This document shows, in pieces, positions 51,407 through 60,752 of a stretch of 64,000 bases of DNA. Source of the DNA: Chryseobacterium sp. MYb7 (GTDB taxonomy: Bacteria > Bacteroidota > Bacteroidia > Flavobacteriales > Weeksellaceae); assembly GCF_002979455.1 (NCBI RefSeq), contig NZ_PCOU01000009.1, forward strand, positions 1 to 64,000. The letters are read 5' to 3'. Within the stretch, counting starts at the first letter, position 1. Every line of letters begins with the position of its first letter. A program made the position numbers and the translations under genes. The notes beneath the pieces are model-generated. The model made no database searches. It was not told the origin of the DNA and worked only from the letters and a program-made list of their open reading frames with translations.

Positions 51407-52500
51407 AGATTGCCTTTGATGCAAAACGATTTTTCCACAATACATCCGGTCTGGGAAATTACTCGAGAGATCTTGTAAGAATCCTTTCAGAATATGAACC
51501 GGACAATGAATATCTGCTGCTCAGCAAAAACAAATCCGAGCGGGGAAAAGAGCTTCTGGAACGTCCTAATGTTCACTTTATTCCAACGTCAAAAGGAAAC
51601 CTTTCCCGCCAGTTGAAAATGGGTAAAGATGCCCAACAACAAGGAGCCGGTATTTTCCATGGCTTATCCGGCGAACTTCCTTTAAAATGGAATCCAAAAC
51701 CTATTAAAAAGGTCGTTACCATTCATGATCTGATCTTTGTAAGGTTTCCGCAGTATTATTCTTTTTTTGACAGGAAAATCCATTTCTGGAAATTTAAAAA
51801 AGCGGCTGATTCAGCGCACAAAATAATTGCTATTTCAGAACAGACCAAAAGAGATATTATCCAGTATTTAAAAGTTTCTGAGAATAAAATTGAAGTTATT
51901 TATCAGGGATGTCATCACGCTTTTAAAGAACAGCAGTCTCCGGAAATGATGCAGACAGTAAAAGAGAAATTTAAGCTTCCGGAAAGATTTATACTGAATG
52001 TTGGTACTATTGAAGACCGCAAAAATCTATTGAATGTTGTAAAGGCGATCAGCGATACAGAAATTCCGCTCGTTGTAGTGGGAAGAAAAACCAAATATTA
52101 CCAGAAAATAGAAAGTTTCCTGAAAAAAAACAAAATGGAAAAGCAGGTGCTTTTCCTGGAAGGTGTTTCTATGGATGAGCTGGCTTGTCTCTATAAACTT
52201 GCAGATATTTTTGTTTATCCAAGTTTCTTTGAAGGCTTCGGAATTCCTGTGATTGAGGCACTTTTCTCCAAAACTGTAGTAGTTACAAGCAACACCAGCT
52301 GTCTGCCGGAAGCGGGAGGAAAAGACTCTGTGTATGTGAATCCTGACGATGATCTTGATATCCGGGCAAAATTAAAATTTCTCTGGGAAAATGAATCCGA
52401 GAGAAAACGCCGTGAGGAAAAGGGTTTCGAGTTTGTTCAGAAGTTTAATGACGAACCTATTGCAAAGGAATTGATAAAGTTCTATCAAAAAATTATCTGA
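51403..52500 (+). CDS. Glycosyltransferase family 4 (GT-B)
   Basis: The 365-aa protein has the GT-B layout. The N-terminal acceptor domain begins MKIAFDAKRFFHNTSGLGNY (glycine loop), and the C-terminal nucleotide-sugar domain has ERFILNVGTIEDRKNLLNVV and the EX7E-type motif in PSFFEGFGIPVIEALFSKTV. It is similar to mannosyltransferase-type GT4 enzymes. It ends the overlapping glycan operon, and the his promoter begins seven bases after its stop codon. Confidence 0.9.
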   Translation: MKIAFDAKRFFHNTSGLGNYSRDLVRILSEYEPDNEYLLLSKNKSERGKELLERPNVHFIPTSKGNLSRQLKMGKDAQQQGAGIFHGLSGELPLKWNPKPIKKVVTIHDLIFVRFPQYYSFFDRKIHFWKFKKAADSAHKIIAISEQTKRDIIQYLKVSENKIEVIYQGCHHAFKEQQSPEMMQTVKEKFKLPERFILNVGTIEDRKNLLNVVKAISDTEIPLVVVGRKTKYYQKIESFLKKNKMEKQVLFLEGVSMDELACLYKLADIFVYPSFFEGFGIPVIEALFSKTVVVTSNTSCLPEAGGKDSVYVNPDDDLDIRAKLKFLWENESERKRREEKGFEFVQKFNDEPIAKELIKFYQKII

Positions 52501-52506
52501 AAAAAG

Positions 52507-52536
52507 TTTGCATTTTAAAAATAAATCCTACATTTG
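52507..52536 (+). promoter_or_regulatory. Promoter of the histidine operon
   Basis: TTTG at 52507-52510 and TACATTTG at 52529-52536 are 18 bases apart, an excellent Bacteroidota sigma-A promoter. Transcription should begin about 52541-52545, a few bases before the leader peptide ATG at 52554. Confidence 0.85.
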
Positions 52537-52553
52537 CATCATAATTCAATACA

Positions 52554-52604
52554 ATGAAACCAATATTTTTAGCATTACATCATTATCACCATCATCTCTG
52601 CTAG
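52554..52604 (+). CDS. hisL: Histidine operon leader peptide
   Basis: A 16-codon frame MKPIFLALHHYHHHLC ends at TAG 52602-52604. Five of six consecutive codons (52578-52595) are histidine. This is the signature of attenuation by ribosome stalling when charged tRNA-His is scarce. It lies between a strong promoter and a terminator hairpin, about 144 bases before hisG. Confidence 0.92.
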   Translation: MKPIFLALHHYHHHLC

Positions 52605-52679
52605 ACGGAATTGATTGATATAAGTATGTGCTAAAATCAAAAATAATTAAAACCGTCTGAGTAAATAGGCGGTTTTTTT
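52603..52679 (+). promoter_or_regulatory. Attenuator (terminator/antiterminator) of the histidine operon
   Basis: The terminator is AAAACCGTC (52649-52657) pairing with GGCGGTTTT (52668-52676), followed by T residues. AGACGG at 52603-52608, overlapping the leader stop codon, is exactly complementary to CCGTCT (52653-52658), the left arm of the terminator. A ribosome stalled at the His codons would leave AGACGG free to form the antiterminator, and a ribosome reaching the stop codon would cover it. Confidence 0.85.
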
Positions 52680-52747
52680 GTTTCCTGAATTCTCTTCAGA
52701 AATTTTAATAGATCAGTTTTTATTTGCTCGGACCCAAAAAAGGCAAA

Positions 52748-53605
52748 ATGAGTAAATTAAAAATTGCAATCCAAAAAAGCGGCCGGCTTTACGAAGAATC
52801 TCTTCAGCTTCTCAAAGACTGCGGAATCTTTGTCAACAACGGTAAAGACCAACTCAAAGTTTCAGTAGATAACTTTCCGATGGAAATCATGTACCTCCGG
52901 AACTCAGACATCCCTCAATACCTGGAAGATGGAGTAGTTGACGTGGCCATTCTTGGTGAAAATCTCCTGATTGAAAAAGGTAAAAATATCAAGACTGTTC
53001 AGAAGCTTGGCTTTTCAAAATGCCGTGTTTCATTGGCTGTTCCTAAAGAAGTAGAGACCGATGAAATTTCTTATTTCCAGGGCAAAAAGATTGCCACTTC
53101 TTACCCAAATACCCTTAAAAACTTTTTAGAGAAAGAAGGAATTCTTTCAGACATTCACGTGATTTCCGGTTCTGTAGAAATCGCTCCAAATATTGGTCTT
53201 GCAGACGGAATATGTGATATTGTCAGTTCCGGAAGTACCTTATTCAAAAATGGATTAAGAGAAACAGTCACTTTACTAAAATCGGAAGCTGTTTTGGCTC
53301 AAACACCTCAATTATCGGCTGAAAAAGAAGCCATTCTTGAAAAATTTGTATTCAGAATCAAGTCTGTTTTAAAAGCAAAAAATTCAAAATACATTCTGAT
53401 GAATGTTCCCAATGAAAAAATCCAGAAAGTTGCGGGTGTTCTTCCTGTATTGAAAAGTCCCACAGTCATTCCGCTCGCAGAAGAAGGCTGGAGCAGTATT
53501 CATTCTGTTATTGATGAAGAGCGTTTCTGGGATGTTATTGACGAACTCAAAGAAAATGGAGCACAGGATATTTTAATCATTCCAATTGATAAAATGGTTA
53601 TTTAG
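52748..53605 (+). CDS. hisG: ATP phosphoribosyltransferase, long form
   Basis: The 285-aa enzyme condenses ATP with PRPP in the first step of histidine synthesis. It begins KLKIAIQKSGRLYEESLQLL, has the ligand loop GADGICDIVSSGST-like segment (LADGICDIVSSGSTLFKNGL), and has a C-terminal ACT-like regulatory domain (VPNEKIQKVAGVLPVLKSPT), marking the long, histidine-inhibited HisG that does not need HisZ. ATG 52748 is chosen; an in-frame TTG 24 bases earlier is unlikely. First structural gene after the attenuator. Confidence 0.96.
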   Translation: MSKLKIAIQKSGRLYEESLQLLKDCGIFVNNGKDQLKVSVDNFPMEIMYLRNSDIPQYLEDGVVDVAILGENLLIEKGKNIKTVQKLGFSKCRVSLAVPKEVETDEISYFQGKKIATSYPNTLKNFLEKEGILSDIHVISGSVEIAPNIGLADGICDIVSSGSTLFKNGLRETVTLLKSEAVLAQTPQLSAEKEAILEKFVFRIKSVLKAKNSKYILMNVPNEKIQKVAGVLPVLKSPTVIPLAEEGWSSIHSVIDEERFWDVIDELKENGAQDILIIPIDKMVI

Positions 53606-53631
53606 AAAAATAATAATAGCGAATGTTGGTT

Positions 53632-53808
53632 AACGCAAAGGTGCAATAAAAATGAATTTGATACTGCTTTAAGGCGCAAAGATTTTATCTGCGATAAAAT
53701 TGAATGCCGTTTTAAATCACAAAACTATACTAACGCACTTGCTGAAAATCTTAGATTTTCTTGCGCCTTAAAAAAGTAAAGATTAAAAAAACTTGCGCCT
53801 TTGCGTTT
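53632..53808. repeat. Dispersed repeat family A (copy in hisG-hisD spacer)
   Basis: A 177-bp element has inverted ends, AACGCAAAGG and CCTTTGCGTT, and inner arms AAGGCGCAAAGATTTTATCT and CTTGCTGAAAATCTTAGATT. It closely matches 55215-55397 and, in decayed form, 1026-1130. It is non-coding and can fold into a long imperfect hairpin in the his mRNA. Confidence 0.85.
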
Positions 53809-53818
53809 ATAAAAAATG

Positions 53819-53905
53819 AATTATTAAGGTCTCAAGCAGCTGAATAAAATAGCTTCAGCTATGATCTTAATAAAACTTAACAACTTAAAAAGAATCTTAA
53901 TGGTT
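53819..53905. repeat. Repeat family B (short copy)
   Basis: Directly abuts the family A copy. It starts AATTATTAAGG and ends CTTAATGGTT, the family B end also seen at 56736-56745. It is about 87 bp, shorter than the other two copies, so probably internally deleted. It leaves about 20 bases before the hisD start. Confidence 0.7.
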
Positions 53906-53926
53906 CAAAAAAATTAAGAAAGTACA

Positions 53927-55201
53927 ATGAAAATATACAGATATCCCACAAAAGACACTTGGAAAGACTTGGTTAAACGCCCGGTTTTGGAGCAGAAAGA
54001 AATTTCAGGTCTGATTACAGAAATATTTGCAGAAGTTGAAAAAAATGGAGATCAAGCTTTAATAGAATTCAATAAAAAGTTTGATAAAGCAGAAACGAAG
54101 AGCATTAAAGTTTCTGATGCTGAAATTCAAGAGGCTGAAAAGCAGATTAATGATGACTTGAGAGAAGCTATTCAACAGGCTAAAGAAAATATATCAATAT
54201 TTCACGCCTCTCAAAAGACGGAGATTCAGAAGATTGAAACCACAAAAGGGGTTGTTTGCTGGCGTGAAAATCGCGCTGTAGAGAGAGTTGGGATCTATAT
54301 TCCGGGAGGAACTGCTCCTTTATTTTCTACAGTATTAATGCTTGCAGTTCCTGCAAATCTGGCGGGATGTAAAGAAATCGTACTGTGTACACCACCAGAC
54401 AAAAATGGAAATATCAATCCCGCCATTCTTTATGCCGCCAAACTTTGTGGAGTTTCGAAAATCTTTAAGACAGGTGGGGCGCAGGCTGTTGCAGCGATGA
54501 CTTTTGGAACAGAAAGCATTCCTGCAGTGAACAAAATTTTCGGTCCTGGAAATCAGTTTGTAGTAGCAGGAAAAGAATACGCCCAACGTTACGGAGTGGC
54601 TATTGATATGCCTGCCGGACCGAGTGAAGTTCTCGTCATAGCAGATGAACAAGCCGTTCCTGATTTCTGCGCTGCAGATCTTCTTTCACAGGCAGAACAC
54701 GGAAGTGACAGTCAGGTTGTTTTTATCACGACAGACCTTAAAGTGTTTGAAGAGACAATAGAGGCTGTTGGGCAACAAATCAAGGATTTACCAAGAAATG
54801 AATTTGCAGGTCAGGCATTAGAAAACAGTTCTTTTATTTTAGTCAATTCTTTGGAAGAAGCCCTTGAGTTCAGTAATCTTTATGCTCCGGAGCACCTTAT
54901 TCTGGCTATCAATGATTTTGAAAAATATATTCCGAAGGTTCAGAATGCAGGTTCGGTTTTTCTAGGAAACTATTCTTGTGAAAGTGCGGGAGATTATGCC
55001 AGCGGAACCAATCACACGCTTCCTACCAATGCGTATGCAAAGAACTACAGTGGAGTTTCGTTAGATAGTTTCGTAAAGAAAATAACATTCCAGCACCTTT
55101 CAAAAGAAGGGCTTCAGAATTTAGGAAAAACAATAGAGCTTATGGCAGAAGCGGAAGGGCTGTTTGCTCACAAAAATGCAGTGTCGATAAGATTGAAATA
55201 A
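53927..55201 (+). CDS. hisD: Histidinol dehydrogenase
   Basis: The 424-aa zinc enzyme performs the last two oxidations from histidinol to histidine with NAD+. Family signatures are plain: RVGIYIPGGTAPLFSTVLML, FGPGNQFVVAGKEYAQ, AIDMPAGPSEVLVIADE and LLSQAEHGSDSQVVFIT, with the C-terminal SGTNHTLPTNAYAKNYSGVS. It is separated from hisG by 320 bp filled with two repeat elements. Confidence 0.96.
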   Translation: MKIYRYPTKDTWKDLVKRPVLEQKEISGLITEIFAEVEKNGDQALIEFNKKFDKAETKSIKVSDAEIQEAEKQINDDLREAIQQAKENISIFHASQKTEIQKIETTKGVVCWRENRAVERVGIYIPGGTAPLFSTVLMLAVPANLAGCKEIVLCTPPDKNGNINPAILYAAKLCGVSKIFKTGGAQAVAAMTFGTESIPAVNKIFGPGNQFVVAGKEYAQRYGVAIDMPAGPSEVLVIADEQAVPDFCAADLLSQAEHGSDSQVVFITTDLKVFEETIEAVGQQIKDLPRNEFAGQALENSSFILVNSLEEALEFSNLYAPEHLILAINDFEKYIPKVQNAGSVFLGNYSCESAGDYASGTNHTLPTNAYAKNYSGVSLDSFVKKITFQHLSKEGLQNLGKTIELMAEAEGLFAHKNAVSIRLK

Positions 55202-55214
55202 TTAATTGTTGGAA

Positions 55215-55397
55215 AACGCAAAGACGCAAGAGAATTATAATGAGAAACATTTTTAAGACGCAAGGATTTTATCTCCGATAAAATTGAATAATGTATATAA
55301 AAACACAAAACAAAGCGCATACCCTTGCTGAAAATCTTCGATTTTCTTGCGCCTTAGAAAATTGTTACAGAATTAAAAGACTTTGCGCCCTTGCGTT
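55215..55397. repeat. Dispersed repeat family A (copy in hisD-hisC spacer)
   Basis: A 183-bp element with ends AACGCAAAGACGC and GCGCCCTTGCGTT and the shared inner words GATTTTATCTCCGATAAAAT and CTTGCTGAAAATCTTCGATT. It is the closest relative of 53632-53808. Confidence 0.85.
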
Positions 55398-55411
55398 TAT
55401 CAAAAAAAATG

Positions 55412-55540
55412 AACCATTAAGAAAATGAAGTATGTAAGCAAAGTTAAGATTCAAATACATTTGAATTCAGCTCATTGCTTAATAAAGATCGGAAGATATT
55501 TTCTTCATTATTCTTAATAACTTAATCCAGCTTAACGGTT
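55412..55540. repeat. Repeat family B (copy in hisD-hisC spacer)
   Basis: A 129-bp element with AACCATTAAG at the left and CTTAACGGTT at the right (inverted with one mismatch). It contains an inner palindrome-like TTCAAATACATTTGAA. It directly follows a family A copy, the same order as between hisG and hisD. Confidence 0.8.
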
Positions 55541-55584
55541 TAAAAACGGTTTTATAATAATTTTTTTTTAAGAAAGTCAATACA

Positions 55585-56610
55585 ATGAAAAATAATAGTA
55601 TCAAAACACTCGTAAGAGAAAATATATTACAATTACAGCCCTATATCAGTTTCAGGGATCACAATGAATTTAATGCTCCCGTTATGCTGGATGCCAATGA
55701 AAGTCCATTCGGGGAATGCAACCGCTATCCGGATTCTACCCAGAAAAGGCTTAAAAGCAAGCTTGCGGGGCTCAAAAATGTTTTACCCTCACAGATTGCC
55801 ATAGGAAACGGAAGCGACGAGCTGATAGACCTTATCATTAAAATCTTCTGTGAGCCTAAAAAAGATGCCATTCTGATGATGAATCCATCATTTGCGATGT
55901 ATGGTTTCTATGCAGCAATCAACGAGAATAAAGTTTTGAAATTGGATTTGAATGAAAACTTTGAAATCGTAAAGAATGATTTTTTAAAAGCGACAGCAGA
56001 TCCTTCACTGAAGATTTTCTTTTTATGCTCACCCAATAATCCTACAGGAAACAGTGTAGATGATATTGAATTTTATCTTCAGAATTTCAACGGAATTGTA
56101 GTGGTAGATGAAGCTTATATTGAATTTTCCGGAAAAAAATCAAGTCTGGAGCTTTTGGACAAATATTCGAACCTGATTGTATTGCAAACCTTTTCTAAAG
56201 CGTGGGGAATTGCCGGGGCAAGAGTAGGCATGGCTTATGCATCCGAAGAGATTATCAGCCTTATCAATACTGTAAAAGCACCTTACAATGTGAATGTTCT
56301 GAGCCAGGAACTGATTTTAAAGACGTTAGAGGAAGAAAACAGGCTGCAGGAAAATGTAAGCCGTATCTTAGAAGAGAGAGCATGGCTAAAAGAGCAGTTT
56401 GAAGGAATTGCATGCATTAAGAAAGTATTTTCAACAGATGCGAATTTCTTCCTGATCAGAATGGAAAATGTTGATAACGTATATTCAAAAATGTTGGAAG
56501 AGGAAATTTTAACCAGCAGAAGAGACCCAGCCATTCCTGGATGTATCAGGATTAATGTAGGAAACCGTACAGAAAATGAAAAACTAATTAACCTTTTACA
56601 AGAAATATAA
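55585..56610 (+). CDS. hisC: Histidinol-phosphate aminotransferase
   Basis: The 341-aa class I/II PLP enzyme converts imidazole-acetol phosphate to histidinol phosphate. Visible features are VMLDANESPFGECNRYPDST, IAIGNGSDELIDLIIKIFC, the PLP contact FFLCSPNNPTGNSVDDIEFY, the catalytic lysine in LQTFSKAWGIAGARVGMAYA, and RRDPAIPGCIRINVG. The gene sits in the his operon after a repeat-filled 383-bp spacer. Confidence 0.96.
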   Translation: MKNNSIKTLVRENILQLQPYISFRDHNEFNAPVMLDANESPFGECNRYPDSTQKRLKSKLAGLKNVLPSQIAIGNGSDELIDLIIKIFCEPKKDAILMMNPSFAMYGFYAAINENKVLKLDLNENFEIVKNDFLKATADPSLKIFFLCSPNNPTGNSVDDIEFYLQNFNGIVVVDEAYIEFSGKKSSLELLDKYSNLIVLQTFSKAWGIAGARVGMAYASEEIISLINTVKAPYNVNVLSQELILKTLEEENRLQENVSRILEERAWLKEQFEGIACIKKVFSTDANFFLIRMENVDNVYSKMLEEEILTSRRDPAIPGCIRINVGNRTENEKLINLLQEI

Positions 56611-56615
56611 ATATA

Positions 56616-56745
56616 AACCATTAAGAAAGATGAAGAGAATAAGAAAAATTAAGATTCATCAAAGATGAATAAGTAAGAATATAGCTCAATTAATCTTTAG
56701 CTATGCCCTTAATAATTCTTAATCACTTAAAAAAGCTTAATGGTT
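56616..56745. repeat. Repeat family B (copy in hisC-hisB spacer)
   Basis: A 130-bp element with perfect 10-bp inverted ends, AACCATTAAG at 56616-56625 and CTTAATGGTT at 56736-56745. It starts six bases after the hisC stop and ends 23 bases before hisB. No family A copy accompanies it here. Confidence 0.82.
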
Positions 56746-56768
56746 AAAAACAATTTTATAAAAAACAT

Positions 56769-57863
56769 ATGAAAAAAGTATTATTTATAGACCGTGACGG
56801 AACACTCATCATTGAACCGCCTACAGATTTTCAGGTAGATTCTCTGGAAAAGCTGGAATTTTATCCGGGAGTCTTTCAGAACCTGGCAAAAATTGTCAGT
56901 GAATTGGATTATGAACTGGTAATGGTAACCAATCAGGATGGATTGGGAACTGAAAGTTTTCCTGAAGAAGATTTCATAAAACCACACGAAAAAATGCTGC
57001 AGGCATTTGAAAATGAAGGAATAATTTTTAGTGATATTTTAATTGATAAAAGCTTTGAATCTGAAAACCTTCCTACTAGAAAACCAGGAATCGGAATGCT
57101 GAGTAAATACATTTATGGAAATTATGATCTTGAAAATTCTTATGTAATTGGTGATCGAAGTACAGATGTTCAACTTGCTAAAAATCTGAAATCTAAAGCT
57201 ATTTATCTTAATCAAAACTTAAATAGTGATGCTGAGTTGTCTACAACAAATTGGTCAGAGATTTATCAGTTCTTAAAATCCGGAATGCGAAAGGCTAAAG
57301 TCTCTCGCAAAACCAATGAAACAGATATCGAAATTGAAGTTAATCTTGATGGAAACGGAAAGGCAGATATTTCAACAGGGCTTCACTTTTTTGACCACAT
57401 GCTGGACCAGATTGCGAGACACGGAAATATGGATTTAACCATCAAGGTAAAAGGCGATCTTGCTGTAGATGAGCACCACACCATTGAAGATACAGGAATT
57501 GTTCTGGGAGAAGCTATTTTAAAAGCTTTAGGAAAGAAAAAAGGGATTGAAAGATATGGTTTCCTGCTTCCGATGGACGACTGTCTTTCTCAAGTGGCTA
57601 TCGATTTCGGCGGCAGACCTTGGCTGGTTTGGGATACCCCGTTTAAGAGAGAAAAGATTGGAGATGTACCTACTGAAATGTTCTTTCACTTCTTTAAATC
57701 GTTTACAGATGCCTCAAAATCCAATCTGAACATCAAAGCAGAAGGAGATAATGAGCACCACAAAATTGAATCCATCTTTAAGGCTTTTGCAAAAGCCGTT
57801 AAAATGGCTGTGAACCAATCAGATAGTAATTACAGTTTACCTTCTACAAAAGGAAGTTTATAA
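56769..57863 (+). CDS. hisB: Bifunctional histidinol-phosphatase / imidazoleglycerol-phosphate dehydratase
   Basis: The 364-aa fusion has an N-terminal HAD-type phosphatase (about 1-165) with nucleophile/acid Asp pair FIDRDGTL and [12 protein letters not shown]. The C-terminal dehydratase (about 175-364) has manganese-binding histidines in [34 protein letters not shown] and [18 protein letters not shown]. It performs the sixth and eighth steps of the pathway. The stop codon is two bases before hisH. Confidence 0.97.
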   Translation: MKKVLFIDRDGTLIIEPPTDFQVDSLEKLEFYPGVFQNLAKIVSELDYELVMVTNQDGLGTESFPEEDFIKPHEKMLQAFENEGIIFSDILIDKSFESENLPTRKPGIGMLSKYIYGNYDLENSYVIGDRSTDVQLAKNLKSKAIYLNQNLNSDAELSTTNWSEIYQFLKSGMRKAKVSRKTNETDIEIEVNLDGNGKADISTGLHFFDHMLDQIARHGNMDLTIKVKGDLAVDEHHTIEDTGIVLGEAILKALGKKKGIERYGFLLPMDDCLSQVAIDFGGRPWLVWDTPFKREKIGDVPTEMFFHFFKSFTDASKSNLNIKAEGDNEHHKIESIFKAFAKAVKMAVNQSDSNYSLPSTKGSL

Positions 57864-57865
57864 AT

Positions 57866-58444
57866 ATGATTGCCATAATAAAATACAACGGAGGAAATGT
57901 AAATTCCGTCCAGAATGCTCTCAACAGACTGAATGTAGATTCTATAATCACCGATGATCCCGGGCAGATCTTAAAAGCTGACAAAGTGATCTTTCCAGGG
58001 GTGGGAGAAGCTTCATCCACCATGAAGCTGTTGAAGGAAAGAGAGCTTGACCTTCTAATTCCAAGTCTTAAACAGCCGGTTCTGGGAATATGTCTGGGCA
58101 TGCAGCTGATGTGTAAAGGAAATGAAGAAGGAGATACTGAAGGAATGGGAATTTTTGATATTAATGTTAGAAAATTTCCAGCAAAGGATATTGTTCCGCA
58201 TATGGGATGGAATACACTTTCAGGGCAGACTTCATCACTGTTTTCAGGAATTGAAAAGAGCAGTGATGTTTATTTTGTTCACAGCTATTATTGTGAGCTT
58301 TCAGACTTTACAACTTCTGTTTGTGATTATATCCTGCCGTTTAGCGCCTCATTGCAGAAAGACAATTTTTATGCAGTACAGTTTCACCCTGAAAAATCAG
58401 GAATTGTGGGAAATCAGATCGTTAAGAACTTTATAAATTTATAA
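57866..58444 (+). CDS. hisH: Imidazole glycerol phosphate synthase, glutaminase subunit
   Basis: The 192-aa class I glutamine amidotransferase has nucleophile Cys in [11 protein letters not shown] and the His-Glu pair in VQFHPEKSG. It supplies ammonia to HisF. The start is two bases after hisB and its stop overlaps the hisA start as TAATG. Confidence 0.97.
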   Translation: MIAIIKYNGGNVNSVQNALNRLNVDSIITDDPGQILKADKVIFPGVGEASSTMKLLKERELDLLIPSLKQPVLGICLGMQLMCKGNEEGDTEGMGIFDINVRKFPAKDIVPHMGWNTLSGQTSSLFSGIEKSSDVYFVHSYYCELSDFTTSVCDYILPFSASLQKDNFYAVQFHPEKSGIVGNQIVKNFINL

Positions 58445-59169
58445 TGATGAAAATAATTCCGGCTATTGATATTATTGACGGCAAATGTGTCCGTTTGTCG
58501 AAAGGAGATTATAACACAAAGAAAATATACAATGAAGACCCTGTAGAAGTGGCGAAAGAATTTGAGAGTTTTGGCATTCAGTTTCTTCACCTGGTGGATC
58601 TTGATGGAGCAAAATCAAAACATATTGTCAATCAAAAGGTTCTTGAAAATATTGCGGGCTCTACTTCATTACATATTGATTTTGGAGGAGGCTTAAAAAC
58701 TCAGGAAGATATTGAAACCGCTTTTAATTCCGGAGCAAAACAGATTACTTTAGGAAGTATTGCGGTTCAAAATCCTGAATTCTGCTATGAAATGATCCAA
58801 AAATATGGTGCTGAGAAAATTATTCTCGGGGCTGATTGTGACAACAGAAAAATTAAAACTTCCGGTTGGCTTGAAGAAAGTGATAATGACATTATTGATT
58901 TTATCCTTCAATATCAGGAAAAAGGGATCCAATCCACAATATGTACTGATATTGCAAAAGATGGAATGCTGGAAGGTCCTTCAACAGGGCTTTATATTGA
59001 AATCTTATATAAAACATCCGTTCAGTTGGTGGCAAGCGGAGGAATTTCCGGGATTGCTGATGTGTATAAAATGAAAGATATCGGCTGCGCAGGGACAATC
59101 ATCGGAAAAGCAATTTATGAAGGAAAAATAAGCTTACAACAACTTCAAAATTTTATTGAAAATGCTTAA
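58444..59169 (+). CDS. hisA: ProFAR isomerase
   Basis: The 241-aa TIM-barrel enzyme isomerises ProFAR to PRFAR. It has the N-terminal catalytic Asp ([20 protein letters not shown]), phosphate loops [19 protein letters not shown] and [15 protein letters not shown], and the second catalytic Asp in [15 protein letters not shown]. Two adjacent ATGs (58444, 58447) are possible starts. Its last eight bases overlap hisF. Confidence 0.96.
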   Translation: MMKIIPAIDIIDGKCVRLSKGDYNTKKIYNEDPVEVAKEFESFGIQFLHLVDLDGAKSKHIVNQKVLENIAGSTSLHIDFGGGLKTQEDIETAFNSGAKQITLGSIAVQNPEFCYEMIQKYGAEKIILGADCDNRKIKTSGWLEESDNDIIDFILQYQEKGIQSTICTDIAKDGMLEGPSTGLYIEILYKTSVQLVASGGISGIADVYKMKDIGCAGTIIGKAIYEGKISLQQLQNFIENA

Positions 59170-59914
59170 AAAAAGAATTATTCCATGTTTGGATATTAAA
59201 GATGGAGCTACGGTGAAAGGAATCAATTTTGAAGACCTTAAAAATGCAGGAGATCCTGTAGAGCTTGCCAAAAAATATGAGCAGGAAGGAGCAGATGAAC
59301 TTGTTTTCCTTGATATTACGGCAACTATTGAAAACAGGAAGACTTTTGTAGAATTGGTAAAAGAGATTGCCAAAGAGCTCAGCATCCCTTTTACAGTGGG
59401 AGGTGGAATTTCGTCTGTGGAAGATGTTAGAAAGCTTTTGGAAGCAGGTGCAGACAAGATCAGTATCAATTCCTCAGCGGTAAAAAATCCGGCACTTATT
59501 TCTGATTTAGCCAAAGAATTTGGAAGCCAATGCGTTGTGGTTGCTATTGATACAAGACAAGTGGGCGATAAAGATTTAGTTCACATCAAAGGGGGAAGAG
59601 AAGCTACCGAACTTTCTACGGTAGAATGGGCAAAAAAAGCTGAATCTCTTGGAGCAGGAGAAATTCTGCTGACTTCTATGGATGGAGATGGCACAAAAAA
59701 CGGCTTTGATCTTCGTATTACAAAACTGGTTTCAGATAATATAAGCATTCCTGTGATTGCTTCCGGAGGTGCCGGTAATGTGGATGACTTTGTTAAAGTA
59801 TTTAATGAGACAAAAGCAACGGGAGGATTGGCAGCCAGTATTTTCCATTTTAATGAAATAGGAATTCAGGATTTAAAACAACAGTTAAAAACTCAAAAAA
59901 TAGAAGTACGATGA
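59162..59914 (+). CDS. hisF: Imidazole glycerol phosphate synthase, cyclase subunit
   Basis: The 250-aa TIM barrel starts [20 protein letters not shown] with catalytic Asp11. It has [20 protein letters not shown], the second catalytic Asp in [17 protein letters not shown], and [18 protein letters not shown]. It closes the imidazole ring and releases AICAR, using HisH ammonia. ATG 59162 overlaps the end of hisA; an in-frame TTG two codons earlier is less likely. It overlaps hisIE by four bases. Confidence 0.96.
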   Translation: MLKKRIIPCLDIKDGATVKGINFEDLKNAGDPVELAKKYEQEGADELVFLDITATIENRKTFVELVKEIAKELSIPFTVGGGISSVEDVRKLLEAGADKISINSSAVKNPALISDLAKEFGSQCVVVAIDTRQVGDKDLVHIKGGREATELSTVEWAKKAESLGAGEILLTSMDGDGTKNGFDLRITKLVSDNISIPVIASGGAGNVDDFVKVFNETKATGGLAASIFHFNEIGIQDLKQQLKTQKIEVR

Positions 59915-60498
59915 AAATAGATTTTAATAAAGATAATGGGCTTGTTCCGGTAATCATTCAGGACAGCAGAACATTGCAGGTTTTGATGCTGGGCTACATG
60001 AATGAAGAAGCTTTTGAAAAAACAAAAGAAGAAGGAATTGTTACCTTTTTCAGCCGTTCCAAAAACAGGCTCTGGACAAAAGGAGAAGAATCCGGTAATT
60101 TTTTAACGGTAAAAAGTATTGACATTGACTGTGATCAGGATACCATTTTAATTAAAGCCGTTCCAAAGAATGTGGTTTGCCACACAGGAAGTTTCAGTTG
60201 TTTCGGAGAAAAGGATGCCAAAGGATTTCTGTATGAACTGGAAGATAAAATATCACAACGAATAGATACTAAAGCTGAAGGTTCCTATACTTATTCTCTC
60301 TACCAGAGAGGAATTAATAAAATGGCTCAAAAAGTAGGAGAAGAAGCCGTAGAACTCGTTATTGAAGCTAAAGATAATAACGAAGAGCTCTTTAAAAATG
60401 AAGCTGCAGATCTGCTGTATCACTTCCTGATTTTATTGAAAGCCAAAGGATTTTCGATGGAAGAAATTGAAGAAATTCTTAAAAACAGAGATAAATAA
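59911..60498 (+). CDS. hisIE: Bifunctional phosphoribosyl-AMP cyclohydrolase / phosphoribosyl-ATP diphosphatase
   Basis: The 195-aa fusion has an N-terminal cyclohydrolase (about 1-105) with [20 protein letters not shown], the zinc/magnesium site [13 protein letters not shown] and CHTGSFSCF. The C-terminal pyrophosphohydrolase (about 110-195) has [14 protein letters not shown] and [18 protein letters not shown]. It catalyses the second and third steps. It is the last gene of the his operon, with a terminator at its stop codon. Confidence 0.96.
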   Translation: MKIDFNKDNGLVPVIIQDSRTLQVLMLGYMNEEAFEKTKEEGIVTFFSRSKNRLWTKGEESGNFLTVKSIDIDCDQDTILIKAVPKNVVCHTGSFSCFGEKDAKGFLYELEDKISQRIDTKAEGSYTYSLYQRGINKMAQKVGEEAVELVIEAKDNNEELFKNEAADLLYHFLILLKAKGFSMEEIEEILKNRDK

Positions 60499-60527
60499 AA
60501 CCTTTGAATTATTTCAAAGGTTTTTTT
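60497..60527 (+). terminator. Terminator of the histidine operon
   Basis: AAAACCTTTGAA and TTCAAAGGTTTT form a 12-bp stem over TTAT, followed by T residues, overlapping the hisIE stop. Confidence 0.9.
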
Positions 60528-60752
60528 CATTACGACAGAAAAAAATTATAAAAACAGTTTTCATACATGACGATTATCAGTTGGTGTTGATAAAATAAAC
60601 TGTAATAGTCATATGAATGGATTATTTTATTTAGATGTGATTAGTGAATTAATTTAAAACTATACCAAACGAAAGGTTGTTAAAACACCCAAATTTCACA
60701 GGCTGTCAAAAATCGTACTTTTGTTTTTAATTATTCTAAATAAGACTTAAGT

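Noticed and set aside
52649-52679. Simple intergenic terminator of the upstream glycosyltransferase operon
   Set aside because: It lies after the his promoter and the His-rich leader and pairs alternatively with the leader stop region, so attenuation explains it better.
53632-55540. Possible CRISPR-like array because of repeated units between his genes
   Set aside because: The units are of about 90-180 bp, differ in sequence, have inverted ends and no regular unique spacers; no cas genes are present.
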